64,000 nucleotides of DNA from NCBI GenBank assembly GCA_016717005.1, contig JADJUF010000039.1, positions 1,302,001 to 1,366,000 of the forward strand, read 5' to 3'. The DNA comes from Myxococcales bacterium (GTDB taxonomy: Bacteria; Myxococcota_A; Polyangia; Haliangiales; Haliangiaceae). A program made the translations under genes and the position numbers. The notes beneath the pieces are model-generated. The model was not told where the DNA came from. It worked only from the letters and a program-made list of their open reading frames with translations, and ran no database searches. How positions within the stretch are numbered: the first letter of the stretch is position 1; every line of letters starts with the position of its first letter. Shown here piece by piece: positions 63,751 through 64,000 of the stretch.

Positions 63751-64000
63751 TCAGTTCGCCGCGCCGACCACGCCGCCGCCGAGCGTGCGGGTCGCGTCGA
63801 CGTCGTCGGGCGCGCGCCGCGCGGCGTCGCAGCGCGCGTTGATGAAGCGCTCGAGGACCGCGCGGCGGTGTGGCAGGAACACCTCGGTGAGCGCGGGTGA
63901 CAGCTGGCCGCGCTCGTCGACGTGGGTGAAGCCGTTCGACGCCGGCCACGCGACGCCGGCGCCGAGGTCGACACGGCTCGACAGCTCGTGGCAGCCGGCG
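63751..64000 (-). CDS. Partial CDS, C-terminus only (runs off the right edge)
   Basis: The last 82 codons of a minus-strand gene are present, reading GCHELSSRVDLGAGVAWPAS, then FTHVDERGQLSPALTEVFLP and FINARCDAARRAPDDVDATR before a TGA at 63751-63753. The composition is natural, unlike the other frames here. The upstream part is outside the window, so the function is unknown. Its tail is copied downstream. Confidence 0.68.
   Translation of the reverse strand, partial: AGCHELSSRVDLGAGVAWPASNGFTHVDERGQLSPALTEVFLPHRRAVLERFINARCDAARRAPDDVDATRTLGGGVVGAAN

Overview
The window is about 70% or more GC and carries genes in the style of a large-genome myxobacterium-like bacterium (Myxococcota, perhaps near Kofleriaceae/Haliangiales). 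The reasons are about fifteen predicted lipoproteins, two secreted proteins ending in a Cys-Cys / membrane helix / poly-Arg tail like MYXO-CTERM sorting signals, a Ser/Thr kinase with an N-terminal anti-sigma-like zinc finger, a glycine-rich RRM protein, and many translationally coupled gene pairs. The taxonomic placement is inferred from style; there is no rRNA or tRNA gene here to settle it.

Layout. 1-6.1 kb is a degraded accessory region: a complete IS4-family element (220-1508) with terminal inverted repeats and a 9-bp target duplication, sitting inside one copy of a repeat whose uninterrupted second copy is at 2856-2926, surrounded by paralogous small lipoproteins and hypotheticals. 6.1-12.6 kb holds lipoproteins, a Sel1-repeat protein, an XRE-cupin regulator, an M1-like metallopeptidase, a universal stress protein and a thioredoxin-like ferredoxin. 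13.2-18.4 kb is a five-gene co-oriented operon with stop/start overlaps: a VgrG/gpV spike-like protein, an OmpA/peptidoglycan-binding protein, two unknowns and a GH18-like protein. 18.8-32.4 kb carries housekeeping and accessory enzymes (RRM protein, double PPK2 kinase, radical SAM fusion, peptide deformylase, HIT-HNH pair, Uma2 nuclease, FMN hydroxy-acid oxidase, interrupted sfsA, S1-domain protein). 32.5-36.4 kb is a CstA transporter coupled to a six-module hybrid histidine kinase. 36.6-50.7 kb is dominated by surface and secreted proteins, including a lipoprotein with pyruvate-phosphate-dikinase-like domains and two tandem metzincin-like proteins. 50.7-60 kb holds a Ser/Thr kinase, EF-G, a protein resembling vertebrate Leg1, an FGE-like/HEAT protein and a DUF99 protein. 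60-64 kb is a repeat-rich region around a REP-associated-type (HUH, Y1) transposase.

The most striking signal is a recurrent one. At several loci (Sel1 gene at 7.5 kb, RRM gene at 18.8 kb, S1 gene at 31.2 kb, lipoprotein gene at 36.6 kb, lipoprotein gene at 39.6 kb, and a partial gene at 63.75 kb) the last codons of a gene, usually with its stop codon, are repeated in tandem just downstream of the true stop. Each locus repeats its own sequence. At most loci the period is not a multiple of three (41, 58, 62, 121 bp), so the copied tail and stop recur in different reading frames. Together with the 19-bp, 7-bp and 28-bp arrays and the 185-bp inverted repeat beside the HUH transposase, this suggests a genome with active local repeat amplification at gene 3' ends.

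Four genes carry single lesions (three frameshifts and one in-frame amber codon in otherwise intact reading frames). These may be assembly or sequencing errors or real decay, and the sequence alone cannot tell.
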